The notes: generated by a model not told the origin, from the sequence alone. 64,000 nucleotides of DNA from WHSW01 sp963742205 (GCA_963742205.1 CAVUKZ010000004.1:310001-374000); one strand, 5' to 3'; shown: positions 32,866 through 41,113, numbered from the stretch's first letter. A program made the numbers and translations.

Positions 32866-35549
32866 GCTGGATCGTCGACTTCTCCGACGGCTCGCGCGAG
32901 ATGCGCGAGCTGCTGGGCGGCAAGGGCGCCGGAATCGCGGAGATGACCCGCGTGCTCGGAGCCGAACGGGTCCCCGCCGGGTTCACGATCACGACCGCGG
33001 CGTGCGTGGCCTACCTGCGCGACGGGGCACCTCCTGCGGGGCTGGAGGACGAGGTCGACGAGGCGCTCGAACGGCTCCAGCAAGCCGCCGCCAAGCGACT
33101 CGGCGACCGCGGCGACCCGCTGCTGGTCTCGGTGCGATCGGGGGCGCGCGTCTCGATGCCGGGGATGCTCGACACGGTGCTCAACCTGGGGCTCAACGAC
33201 GAGGCGGTCGAAGGCCTCGAGCGCCAGACCGCCGACGCCCGCTTCGCCTGGGACTCCTACCGCCGGCTGCTGCAGATGTTCGGCAACGTGGTGCGCGGCC
33301 TGCCGTCGGGCGACTTCGAGGACGAGCTGGGTCGCGCCCGCGACGCCGCCGGCGCGAGCGCGGACACCGAGCTCACCGCCGCACAACTGCGGGAGCTCTG
33401 CGAGCGCTTCAAGCAAATCATCGCCGACGCGGGCGACCCGTTCCCTCAGGACCCACGCGAGCAGCTCCGCGAGGCGATCGTCGCCGTGTTCGAGTCTTGG
33501 AACGGCGAGCGGGCCCGCGCCTACCGCCGGCTCGAGCGCATTCCCGACGGTTGGGGCACCGCCGTCAACGTCCAGCGGATGGCATTCGGCAACCGCGGGC
33601 CCACGTCCGGGTCGGGCGTCGCGTTCTCGCGCAACGAGACCAACGGCGCGCCCGAGCCCTCCGGCGATTTCCTCGCCAACTCGCAGGGCGAGGACGTGGT
33701 CGCCGGGATCCGCAACACCGAGCCACTCGACGGCCTGCGCGACCGCCTGCCCGACGTGCACGCCGAGCTGCTCGACGTGCTCAGGACGCTGGAGCGCCAC
33801 TACGGCGACATGCAGGACGTCGAGTTCACGATCGAGGACGGCAAGCTGTTCCTGCTCCAGACGCGGACGGCGAAGCGCCCGGCCCAGGCCTCGGTGCGCT
33901 TCGCCTGCGATGCCGTGGCCGAGGGGATGCTCGACCGCTCGGAGGCGCTCGCGACCATCGACGCCGACGCGCTCGAGCCTCTTCTGCACCCGACCTTCGA
34001 CCCCGACGGCGAGTATCGCGAGCTGGCCCGCGGCGTCCCGGCCTCGCCCGGCGCCGCCCGGGGGGCCATCGTCTTCACCGCGGCGGAGGCCGTGCGCCGC
34101 GCCGGCGCCGGCGAGGACGTGATCCTGGTCCGGCGCTTCACCGAGGCCGAGGACGTCGCCGGCTTTCACGCCGCCCGCGGCATCCTCACGGCCGAGGGCG
34201 GCAAGTCCTCGCACGCGGCGCTGGTCGCCCGCGGGATGGGCAGGCCCTGCGTTGCCGGGGCCTCGGCGCTCGAGGTCGACGCCGCCGCGGAGGTGGTCAG
34301 GGTGGGGGAGACGGAGCTCCGCGCCGGCGATCGGATCGCAATCGACGGCTCCAGCGGGCTGGTCACCGCAGACGAGGTCGAGCTGATCGCGCCGCGGATC
34401 AGCGGCGAGTTCGAGCAGGTGCTCCAGTGGGCCGACGAGATCCGCCGACTCGGGGTCCGCGCAAATGCCGACGCCGGCGAGGACGCAGCACGGGCACGCT
34501 CGTTCGGCGCCGAGGGGATCGGCCTCTGCCGGACCGAGCACATGTTCTTCGGCGAGGATCGCGAGGAGCTGGTGCGCGAGATGTTCATCGCGGGCGAGAG
34601 CTGGCGGCGGGCGAAGGCTCGCGACGAGGCGGCGACGGTGCTCGAGCGCACCGAGACGGCGTTCCGGCAAGCGCTCGACCGCCTCGGTGAGCTTCAGCGG
34701 GCGGACTTCGTCGAGATCTTCCAGGCGATGGCGGGGCTCCCGGTGACGGTCCGGCTGCTCGATCCGCCGCTGCACGAGTTTCTCCCCGTCTCGCACTTCG
34801 AGGCCGCCCTCGAGGCGGCCGGCGACGAGGGCGATGCGGCCGACGAGGCGCGCTCGCGGCTGGCCCTGGCGCGCGACCTCGAGGAGGTCAACCCGATGCT
34901 CGGCCTCCGCGGGATCCGGCTCGCGGTGATGTTCGGCGAGGTCTACGAGATGCAGGCCAAGGCGATCGTCGAGGCGATGCTCGAGGTCAGCGGCTCGGAT
35001 GAGGTCGCGACCGTCGAGATCATGCTGCCGCTCGTCGCCTACGAGACCGAGCTCGCGCTCGTGCGCGAGATGATCGTTCGGGCGGTGGAAGCGGTGTTCG
35101 AGCGCGCCTCCGACCGGGTGCCGTATGAGATCGGGACGATGATCGAGCTGCCGCGGGCATGCCTGGTGGCCGACCGGATCGCAGCCCACACCGATTTCTT
35201 CAGCTTCGGGACCAACGACCTCACGCAGACCACCGCGGGGCTGTCTCGCGACGACGCGGAGGGCGGCTTTCTCAACGTGTATCTCCAGAAGGGCCTGCTC
35301 GATCGCAGCCCGTTTGAGTCGCTCGATACCCCGGGCGTGGGCGCGCTGGTCGAGATCGCCGCCACGCGCGGCCGCGAGACGCGCGCGGATCTGCGCCTCG
35401 GGATCTGTGGCGAGCACGGGGGCGACCCGGAGAGCATCCGTTTCTTCGAGCGGGTGAAGCTCGACTACGTGAGCTGCTCGCCCTACCGGGTGCCGATCGC
35501 CCGCGTCGCCGCGGCCCAGGCGGCGCTCGCGATGGAGGACGCCGGGTGA
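32862..35549 (+). CDS. ppdK: Pyruvate, phosphate dikinase
   Basis: Interconverts pyruvate, ATP and phosphate with phosphoenolpyruvate, AMP and diphosphate. It has 895 residues, full length. The N-terminal ATP-grasp domain begins with LLGGKGAGIAEMTR and includes VSVRSGARVSMPGMLDTVLN and the GSGVAFSRNETNG loop. The swivelling phospho-His domain has GGKSSHAALVARGMGRPCVAG (catalytic His about 451). The C-terminal PEP/pyruvate barrel contains GLCRTEHMFF, EIMLPLVAYETEL, FSFGTNDLTQTT and the catalytic Cys in GICGEHGGDP (about 848). The start is a TTG overlapping the stop of the Mct-like gene, and its own TGA overlaps the next GTG. The coupling suggests it uses pyruvate produced by the upstream CoA pathway. 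Confidence 0.95.
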   Translation: MSWIVDFSDGSREMRELLGGKGAGIAEMTRVLGAERVPAGFTITTAACVAYLRDGAPPAGLEDEVDEALERLQQAAAKRLGDRGDPLLVSVRSGARVSMPGMLDTVLNLGLNDEAVEGLERQTADARFAWDSYRRLLQMFGNVVRGLPSGDFEDELGRARDAAGASADTELTAAQLRELCERFKQIIADAGDPFPQDPREQLREAIVAVFESWNGERARAYRRLERIPDGWGTAVNVQRMAFGNRGPTSGSGVAFSRNETNGAPEPSGDFLANSQGEDVVAGIRNTEPLDGLRDRLPDVHAELLDVLRTLERHYGDMQDVEFTIEDGKLFLLQTRTAKRPAQASVRFACDAVAEGMLDRSEALATIDADALEPLLHPTFDPDGEYRELARGVPASPGAARGAIVFTAAEAVRRAGAGEDVILVRRFTEAEDVAGFHAARGILTAEGGKSSHAALVARGMGRPCVAGASALEVDAAAEVVRVGETELRAGDRIAIDGSSGLVTADEVELIAPRISGEFEQVLQWADEIRRLGVRANADAGEDAARARSFGAEGIGLCRTEHMFFGEDREELVREMFIAGESWRRAKARDEAATVLERTETAFRQALDRLGELQRADFVEIFQAMAGLPVTVRLLDPPLHEFLPVSHFEAALEAAGDEGDAADEARSRLALARDLEEVNPMLGLRGIRLAVMFGEVYEMQAKAIVEAMLEVSGSDEVATVEIMLPLVAYETELALVREMIVRAVEAVFERASDRVPYEIGTMIELPRACLVADRIAAHTDFFSFGTNDLTQTTAGLSRDDAEGGFLNVYLQKGLLDRSPFESLDTPGVGALVEIAATRGRETRADLRLGICGEHGGDPESIRFFERVKLDYVSCSPYRVPIARVAAAQAALAMEDAG

Positions 35550-36664
35550 GCTCGGACGACGCGCTTCGCGAGCGCTTCGCGCGACTCTGTGAGATCCCGA
35601 GCCCGACCGGCTTCGAGCGGGCGGTCGCCGACGACGTGCTCGCGGAGCTGCGTGGGCTCGGGATCGAGGCGTTCGAGGACGCCGCCGCCGAGTCCGCGCG
35701 GGCTGGGTCCGGCAACGTGATCGCGCGCGTCCCGGGGACGGGGGAGCGTTGGGTCTCGTTTTTCGCCCACCTGGACACGGTCCCGGAACCCGGGCAGATC
35801 GAGGTCGAGCTGGCCGACGGCGTCTTTCGCAGCCGGGGCGAGACGATCCTGGGCGCCGACAACAAGGCCGCCGTCGCCGTGCTGGTCGAGCTCGCGTCGC
35901 GCCATGCCGCGCTGCCGACGGCCGCGGGGCTCGAGCTCGTGTTCACGGTCGCCGAGGAGGAGGGCCTGCGCGGGGCGAAGGAGCTCGACCTGAGCGCGTT
36001 GCGGGCGCCGTTCGGCTACGTGCTGGACCACGCCAGCCCGATCGGCGAGGTGATCACCGCGGCGCCGACCTACCAGCGGCTGGTCGCCGAGTTCGAGGGA
36101 CTCGAGGCGCACGCGGGAATCCGGCCGGAGGCCGGCCACTCGGCGATCGAGGCCGCGGCGGCCGCGATCGACGCGATGCGCCTCGGGCGACTCGACTCGG
36201 AGACCACGGCGAACGTCGGGCGGATCACCGGCGGCGTCGCGTCGAACGTCGTCGCCGGGCACTGCCGGGTCGAAGCCGAGGCGCGGTCGCTCGACGACGG
36301 CAGGGTCGCCGAGGCGACGGCGGCGATGCTGGATGCGTGCACCTGGGCGGCGAGCGAGCACGGATGCGACGTCGACGTCGACCTGACCGAGGTCTTTCGC
36401 GGCTACCGGCTCCGGTCGGCCGCGCCGGCGGTGAGGGTCGCGAGCGAGGCGCTCGAGCGCCGTGGGATCGAGCCGCGCGAGGTCGCCACCGGCGGTGGCA
36501 GCGACGCCAACGCGCTGCTCGAGCGGGGCTACGAATGCGTGCTGCTCGCCAACGGGACCGAGGCCAACCACACGCACCAGGAGAGCGTCGGCGCCGCACG
36601 GCTCGCCGAGATGCTCGACGTGTGCGAGGCGATCGCCGAGCTGGCCGGGACCCGCGAGGAGTGA
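35546..36664 (+). CDS. M20-family metallopeptidase (peptidase T-like)
   Basis: Di-zinc aminopeptidase or deacylase of the M20 fold, 372 residues. Metal ligands are seen in order: FFAHLDTVPEP (His and Asp, about 74-76), GADNKAAVA (bridging Asp, about 105), AEEEGLRGA (catalytic Glu-Glu, about 137), LDHASPIG (Asp, about 161) and NHTHQES (His, about 341). The dimerisation insert carries LEAHAGIRPEAGHSAIEAA. Relatives act on tripeptides or on amidated amino acids; the substrate is not determined. The GTG overlaps the dikinase stop (GTGA), so it belongs to the same transcript although no metabolic link is evident. Confidence 0.88.
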   Translation: MSSDDALRERFARLCEIPSPTGFERAVADDVLAELRGLGIEAFEDAAAESARAGSGNVIARVPGTGERWVSFFAHLDTVPEPGQIEVELADGVFRSRGETILGADNKAAVAVLVELASRHAALPTAAGLELVFTVAEEEGLRGAKELDLSALRAPFGYVLDHASPIGEVITAAPTYQRLVAEFEGLEAHAGIRPEAGHSAIEAAAAAIDAMRLGRLDSETTANVGRITGGVASNVVAGHCRVEAEARSLDDGRVAEATAAMLDACTWAASEHGCDVDVDLTEVFRGYRLRSAAPAVRVASEALERRGIEPREVATGGGSDANALLERGYECVLLANGTEANHTHQESVGAARLAEMLDVCEAIAELAGTREE

Positions 36665-36671
36665 GCGGGCC

Positions 36672-37739
36672 GTGCTGAAACTGCGCCGCGGCACGGTCGT
36701 GGCGGTCGACCCGCTGACCGTCGAGGTCGGTGGCGAGCACCGGCCGGCATGGGCCGACACGTCGATGGTGGGCGAGGTCCAGGTGGGCGACGAGGTCGTC
36801 GTCAACACCCAGGCCCGCGACCTCGGGCTCGGCTCCGGGGGCTTCGACATCGTCCACGTCAACCTCAGCCGGGGCCTGTACGGCGGCTCAGAGCAGCGGA
36901 TCCACGTGATCAAGCTCAACTACACGTCGCTCCAGCACCCCGTCGAGCCGGTCGAGATCGAGCACGGTGAGCCCGATCTCGGGCCCAAGCCACCCACCGT
37001 CGTCATCTCGCTGCACGGACACCTCGCGCCGATCGCCTGGTCGGCGGCGCAGGCCCGTCCGGGCCTGCGGGTGGGCTTCCTCCAGGGGGCCGGGGCAGCG
37101 CTGCCGGGGTCGATGTCGCGCGACGTCCGCGAGCTTCGCGACCTCGGCCTGCTCTGCGGCCACGTGACCGCCGGACCCGCCTACGGGGGCGAGCACGAGG
37201 CGATCAGCCTGGTGGGCGGCCTCGACGCGGCCGCCCGCCGGCTCGGGTGGGAGGCGATCATCGTCGGCCCCGGGCCGGGGATCCTCGGCTCGGCGACCAG
37301 GCTCGGCCACGGCGGGATGGCGGCGCTCGACGCCGCGCACGCGGCGCTCGCCCTCGGCCTGCCGACCATGCTCTGCCCGCGGATGTCGAGCTCGGACGAG
37401 CGCGAGCGCCACCGCGGGCTCAGCCACCACACGGCCTCGGTGCTCGAGTTGCTGCTCGCCCCCGTGCGGGTGCCGGTCCCGGAGGCCGAGATCGAGGGTT
37501 GGCCGCTGCTCGGCGCTGAGGATGCGCCCGCCGGCGGCTCGGCGCAGGCGGCGCTCGACGAGCTGATCGAGCTCTGCACCGGCCACCACGACCTTGCCGT
37601 GGAGCCGATCGACCTCGCTGGGTACGCGACCAGCGGCCTGCCGACCTACACGATGGGGCGCTCGATCGAGGAGGACCCGCTGTTCTTCGCCGCGGCGCTC
37701 GCGGCCGGTCGCGCGTTGGCGGCGGCCGTCGGTGGGTAG
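36672..37739 (+). CDS. DUF3866 family protein
   Basis: 355 residues matching the actinobacterial/Firmicutes DUF3866 family of unknown function: VVAVDPLTVEVGGEHRPAWA at the start, GEVQVGDEVVVNTQARDLGLGSGGFDIVHVNL (about 30-60), VVISLHGHLAPIAWSAAQARP (about 105), LPGSMSRDVRELRDLGL, GPGPGILGSATRLGHGG (about 197) and LSHHTASVLELLLAPV. The conserved Asp, His and Ser residues hint at an enzyme, but no reaction is known. It follows the M20 gene after seven bases and precedes the Nudix gene by ten, in an apparent operon. The DUF3866-Nudix-xerD order is often seen in Thermoleophilia-like genomes (recollection). Confidence 0.85.
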   Translation: MLKLRRGTVVAVDPLTVEVGGEHRPAWADTSMVGEVQVGDEVVVNTQARDLGLGSGGFDIVHVNLSRGLYGGSEQRIHVIKLNYTSLQHPVEPVEIEHGEPDLGPKPPTVVISLHGHLAPIAWSAAQARPGLRVGFLQGAGAALPGSMSRDVRELRDLGLLCGHVTAGPAYGGEHEAISLVGGLDAAARRLGWEAIIVGPGPGILGSATRLGHGGMAALDAAHAALALGLPTMLCPRMSSSDERERHRGLSHHTASVLELLLAPVRVPVPEAEIEGWPLLGAEDAPAGGSAQAALDELIELCTGHHDLAVEPIDLAGYATSGLPTYTMGRSIEEDPLFFAAALAAGRALAAAVGG

Positions 37740-37749
37740 GTTGCCGCCC

Positions 37750-38271
37750 ATGGAGCGGATCGGTTCGCGGCGGGTCTACGAGGGGCGGGTGATCGACGTC
37801 CGCGTCGACGAGTTCCGCTACGACGACGGCGAGACCGCCGAGCGGGAGATCGCCGAGCACCCGGGCGCGGTCGGCATCGTCGCGCACGATGGCGAGCGCA
37901 TCTACCTCGTGCGCCAACCGCGCGAGGCGGTGGGGGAGGCCGCCCTGCTCGAGGTGCCGGCGGGCAAGCTCGACGTCGAGGGCGAGTCGCCGCTCGAGTG
38001 CGCGCAGCGCGAGCTCGTCGAGGAGATCGGCATGCGCGCCTCGCAGTGGACGGAGATCAAGCGCTTCTACACCTCGCCCGGGTTCGCTGAGGAAGAGGTG
38101 ACCCTGTTCGTGGCCACCGGCCTCGACGAAGTCGCCGACCACCAACCGGATCCCCACGAGCGGATCGAGGTCGTCCCGTGGCCGCTCGCCGACCTCGACG
38201 GCGCGATCGACGCCTGCGCCGACGCCAAGAGCCTCATCGCCCTGCTGCTGTTCAGGAGGCTGCGCGACTGA
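37750..38271 (+). CDS. Nudix hydrolase, ADP-ribose pyrophosphatase type
   Basis: 173 residues. The Nudix box is complete in GKLDVEGESPLECAQRELVEEIG (about 75-97), fitting GX5EX7REUXEEXGU. The upstream strand has YEGRVIDVRVDEFRYDDGE and VYLVRQPREAVGEAALLEVPAG-type ADP-ribose pyrophosphatase features, and ERIEVVPWPLADL follows the box. It hydrolyses ADP-ribose or related nucleoside diphosphates (family inference). In mycobacteria the gene between pyrG and xerD is also a Nudix hydrolase, so it is syntenic with that gene despite the 9.6-kb insertion. Confidence 0.92.
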   Translation: MERIGSRRVYEGRVIDVRVDEFRYDDGETAEREIAEHPGAVGIVAHDGERIYLVRQPREAVGEAALLEVPAGKLDVEGESPLECAQRELVEEIGMRASQWTEIKRFYTSPGFAEEEVTLFVATGLDEVADHQPDPHERIEVVPWPLADLDGAIDACADAKSLIALLLFRRLRD

Positions 38272-38338
38272 TTTCGGCGCGCGCAGGCGCGGTTGCACCG
38301 GCAGGGGGGTGCCCGGCCGGGCGAAGAATGCAGGCGAC

Positions 38339-39319
38339 ATGGCGATCGCCGTTCCACCCGAGACAGGCGCCGCGACCGCGCGGTTCGAGGCGCTGGTGCT
38401 CGACTTCCTCGCCTACCTCGAGTTCGAGCGCGGCCTCGCCCGCAACACGCTCGACGCCTATCGCACCGACCTGCTCCAGTTCGGCGCCTTCCTGCGGATC
38501 CGCGAGCGCGACGCGACTGAGGCGTCGCGGGCGGACGTCGCGGACTTCCTCGCCGACCTCGCGACCGGCAAGGCGCCGGACGCGCAGGGCAACGGCGGCC
38601 GGGCCCCCTGCTCGCCGTCGACCATCAACCGCAAGACCGCCTGCCTGCGCTCCTTCTACCGCCACCTGCGCCGCGAGGAGCTGATCACCGAGGATCCGAC
38701 CGCGACCCTGACCCCGCCGACCAAGAGCCGCAAGCTGCCGCACGTGCTGAGCCAGGCGGAGGTCACGAAGCTGCTCGAAAGCGCCACCGGCGCCGACCCG
38801 ATCAGCCTTCGCGACCGAGCTCTGCTCGAGGTGATGTACGGGTGCGGCCTGCGCGCCTCGGAGGCGATCGGGCTGGAGATCGGCGACGTCGATCTCCGCC
38901 GGGGCTTCGTCCGCCCGCACGGCAAGGGCTCGAAGGAGCGGATCGTGCCCCTCGGCCGCGAGGCGGGACGCGCGATCGACCGCTATCTGCGCTCCAGCCG
39001 GCCCGACCTCGTCGGCATCAAGATCGAGCGCAAGTTGTTCGTGAACTTCCGCGGTGGCGGCCTCACTCGCCAGGGCCTCTACAAGATCATTCAGCGCCAC
39101 GCCAAGGAGGTCGGGCTCGACGGCAAGATGAGCCCGCACACGCTGCGCCACACATTCGCGACCCACCTGCTCAGCGGCGGCTGTGACCTGCGCTCGGTCC
39201 AGGAGATGCTCGGCCACGCCGACGTCGCCACGACCCAGCTCTACACCCACCTCTCCCGGGAAAAGATCAAGGAGGTCTACTTCGCCGCCCACCCGCGGGC
39301 GACGGAGGCGCATTCCTAA
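38339..39319 (+). CDS. xerD: Site-specific tyrosine recombinase XerD-like
   Basis: Resolves chromosome dimers at dif sites with XerC and FtsK. It has 326 residues from the ATG at 38339 (GTG at 38309 is an in-frame alternative). The N-terminal core-binding domain spans about 12-110 (VLDFLAYLEFERGLARNTLDAY). The catalytic set is complete: Arg in GCGLRASEAIGL (about 174), Lys in GKGSKERIVPL (about 200), His-x-x-Arg in HTLRHTFATHLL (about 267), His in LGHADVATTQLYTH (about 292) and the nucleophile Tyr nine residues further. The loop with QGNGGRAPCSPST (about 80-92) is a small insertion. The last 25 bp, including the stop, are repeated 752 bp downstream. Confidence 0.93.
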   Translation: MAIAVPPETGAATARFEALVLDFLAYLEFERGLARNTLDAYRTDLLQFGAFLRIRERDATEASRADVADFLADLATGKAPDAQGNGGRAPCSPSTINRKTACLRSFYRHLRREELITEDPTATLTPPTKSRKLPHVLSQAEVTKLLESATGADPISLRDRALLEVMYGCGLRASEAIGLEIGDVDLRRGFVRPHGKGSKERIVPLGREAGRAIDRYLRSSRPDLVGIKIERKLFVNFRGGGLTRQGLYKIIQRHAKEVGLDGKMSPHTLRHTFATHLLSGGCDLRSVQEMLGHADVATTQLYTHLSREKIKEVYFAAHPRATEAHS

Positions 39320-39323
39320 GCGG
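39295..39323 (+). repeat. Direct repeat copy 1 (3' end of xerD)
   Basis: A 29-bp sequence covering the last eight codons and stop of xerD is repeated perfectly at 40047-40075. After a 3-bp gap the similarity resumes with GTTCTGGG in both copies. The two copies flank a decayed hydrolase gene. Confidence 0.9.
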
Positions 39324-39462
39324 TTTGTTCTGGGGCGCGAGAGCTGCGGCGATGTCGAGGTGGCGGACCGAGCTGGCGAAGGGCACCGCCGTTGCCGAAC
39401 GGAACGAATCGGAGGGGCTGACTAGAGTTGAGCCACCAGTCGCAGCCGAGCGACACGATTAC

Positions 39463-40020
39463 CTAGCGGAGCTTTCGGCACCCGGTGCCGATCTCTACTG
39501 ATATGAGCTCGGGCAGCTCTCAGGCCGCGAAGGGCCCGCCTTATCGAGCTGGTTGTGATGGATGAGGTTGGGATACGCCTCCTCCGCCAGTTCCGGGGCA
39601 CCTGATAGAGCTCGTCAGGAAATACGCTCACGGATACCGGGATAGAGACGCCTTCGGGTCGAAGAAGCCGAGCTTGTTCTCCGCATAGAGCCGTCCCGAC
39701 GAGACCCCGTGTTCGTCAACCAGTAGTGGGTGATGTTGTCGAGGATGTCGTCTCGGGTAAGGCCCTCCGACTGTCCGTCGAAGACACGAGCGATCAGCGC
39801 AGACTGGTCGCGTCGTGGTCGAGCATCCAGGCGGAGCCCTACGGGTGAATCCGCAATTCCGTACAGCGACTGTGGGTGGGTCGCCATCTCGAATGCGTAG
39901 AACACGTCTGTCGCAAAGAACTCCTTCAGCGTGCGTAGAGGCGTGTTTCTTCGTCATTGAGACCGGATGGCGGCGGCCCGACTGAACGCCGCTCGACCGG
40001 CTCGACCGACCGGGAGTTGT
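39463..40020 (-). pseudogene. Decayed C-terminal part of an epoxide-hydrolase-like alpha/beta hydrolase
   Basis: Conceptual translation across frames gives a continuous homologue of the second half of EHN-type epoxide hydrolases: SVGPPPSGLNDEETRLYA, then TLKEFFATDVFYAFEMATHP, QSLYGIADSPVGL, ALIARVFDGQSEGLTRDDIL, NITHYWLTNTG, SSGRLYAENKLGFF, VFPDELYQVPR, AYPNLIHHNQLD and GPFAA before a stop at the expected end (39463). At least four frameshifts are needed. The expected GGHFAAWE reads GPFAA-stop-E, so the catalytic His is replaced by Pro and the next Trp by a stop. The N-terminal half is absent. Because of the missense and nonsense changes this is true decay, not sequencing error. It lies precisely between two copies of the xerD 3' end. 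Confidence 0.85.
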
Positions 40021-40046
40021 GTGGATGCGAGCAGCTACGGAGGTGG

Positions 40047-40075
40047 GCGGGCGACGGAGGCGCATTCCTAAGCGG
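40047..40075 (+). repeat. Direct repeat copy 2 (duplicate of the xerD 3' end)
   Basis: Identical over 29 bp to 39295-39323, but here it is not part of a recombinase gene. Positions 39324-40046 between the copies hold mostly the hydrolase remnant. The bases 40076-40142 after the copy show no gene. Confidence 0.9.
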
Positions 40076-40142
40076 GTTCTGGGCTTCGCGCTCATGCTGC
40101 ACGCGCGGCAGATCCCCCAGTTAGCGCCCATAACGACATCGG

Positions 40143-40550
40143 CTACTCCGACAGCCCGGCGGCTTCGAGGGCTTCCTTGGGATCGAGGTACTCCCGGACC
40201 CGAATCACCATGCCGCCCTGGAACTCCACGATCCAAGCGAGTTCCGATTCGGTCAGAGCGCCGCTCTCCTTGCCGCGTCCCCGGAGGTGACCGATGGCGA
40301 CGGCTCGCTCGCCAAGGTCCCGGATTTCGGACAGCTCCGCCCTGACTTCGGAGAACGCGTCCTCCCCGTCTCGGACTCCGTCGCGGACGCCTTCGTGCCC
40401 CCGATACACGGTGGCTCCCCCGCCGAGCTGAACCTGCAACCACGGGTACCACTCGATCTCGGGATGGAGTTCGTCCAGCATCGCTTCCACGTCGCGCCGG
40501 TTGTAGGCGTCCGACACGCGCCGAACGACCTCGACGTTCTCCCGCGACAT
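40143..40550 (-). CDS. SnoaL-like protein, tandem copy 1
   Basis: 135-residue NTF2-like protein starting MSRENVEVVRRVSDAYNRRD, the lineage-typical N-terminus, with AMLDELHPEIEWYPW, YRGHEGVRDG and RVREYLDPKEALEAAGLSE at the end. The pocket residues are not diagnostic of any enzyme. It lies three bases downstream of a paralogue on the same strand, and both end in ALEAAGLSE, so the pair arose by tandem duplication. The function is unknown; the family is heavily expanded in Thermoleophilia-like genomes (recollection). Confidence 0.8.
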   Translation of the reverse strand: MSRENVEVVRRVSDAYNRRDVEAMLDELHPEIEWYPWLQVQLGGGATVYRGHEGVRDGVRDGEDAFSEVRAELSEIRDLGERAVAIGHLRGRGKESGALTESELAWIVEFQGGMVIRVREYLDPKEALEAAGLSE

Positions 40551-40553
40551 CGC

Positions 40554-40961
40554 CTACTCCGACAGACCGGCGGCTTCGAGGGCCTTAGACCGATCGTCGT
40601 AGTTCTCCACGCGGATGATCCTGCCATCGCTGATGGTGGCGATCTGGGCCCACTGCATGTCCATCGCAAGTCCACTTTCCCGACCTCTCCCGCGCTGCCA
40701 GGCAAGCGTCACGACGCGACCATCGGGAGCCGAGAAGATTTCGTCGACCCCCGCTTCATATTCCGTCCAGACCTCCAGCCATTCGGACAAGAAGCGGCGA
40801 ACACCCTCAGTGCCCTGGTACCGGCGGTCGGGCCATGCACGAAAGTGCGCCATGTCCCAGGCGATGTCGCGGCTCCAGAAATCGGCAAAGAGGTTGTCCA
40901 CGTCGCCGCGAGACCAAGCAGCCCAGGACTCACGCACGACCTCCACGTTCTCCTGCGACAT
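40554..40961 (-). CDS. SnoaL-like protein, tandem copy 2
   Basis: 135 residues, the same length as its neighbour. It begins MSQENVEVVRESWAAWSRGD and contains DFWSRDIAWDMAHFRAWPDR, YQGTEGVRRFLSEWLEVW and RVENYDDRSKALEAAGLSE. It diverges from copy 1 mainly in the pocket-lining strands, which suggests different ligands. The ATG at 40961 is chosen because it gives the conserved MSQENVEVV start. It is probably co-transcribed with copy 1 downstream. Confidence 0.8.
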   Translation of the reverse strand: MSQENVEVVRESWAAWSRGDVDNLFADFWSRDIAWDMAHFRAWPDRRYQGTEGVRRFLSEWLEVWTEYEAGVDEIFSAPDGRVVTLAWQRGRGRESGLAMDMQWAQIATISDGRIIRVENYDDRSKALEAAGLSE

Positions 40962-41113
40962 CGCCCACGCAGTATCTCGCGACGGGGAGAGGGCGCAAAC
41001 CGACGGGTGGCTCACCTCGCGCTGCCGGCGAGTCATCCGAGCAACTACGACGTGCCCGGGAGGGACCTCCGAGCGGGGGCGAAGCACTCGGCGGGACTGG
41101 ATCGCGCGAGGGG

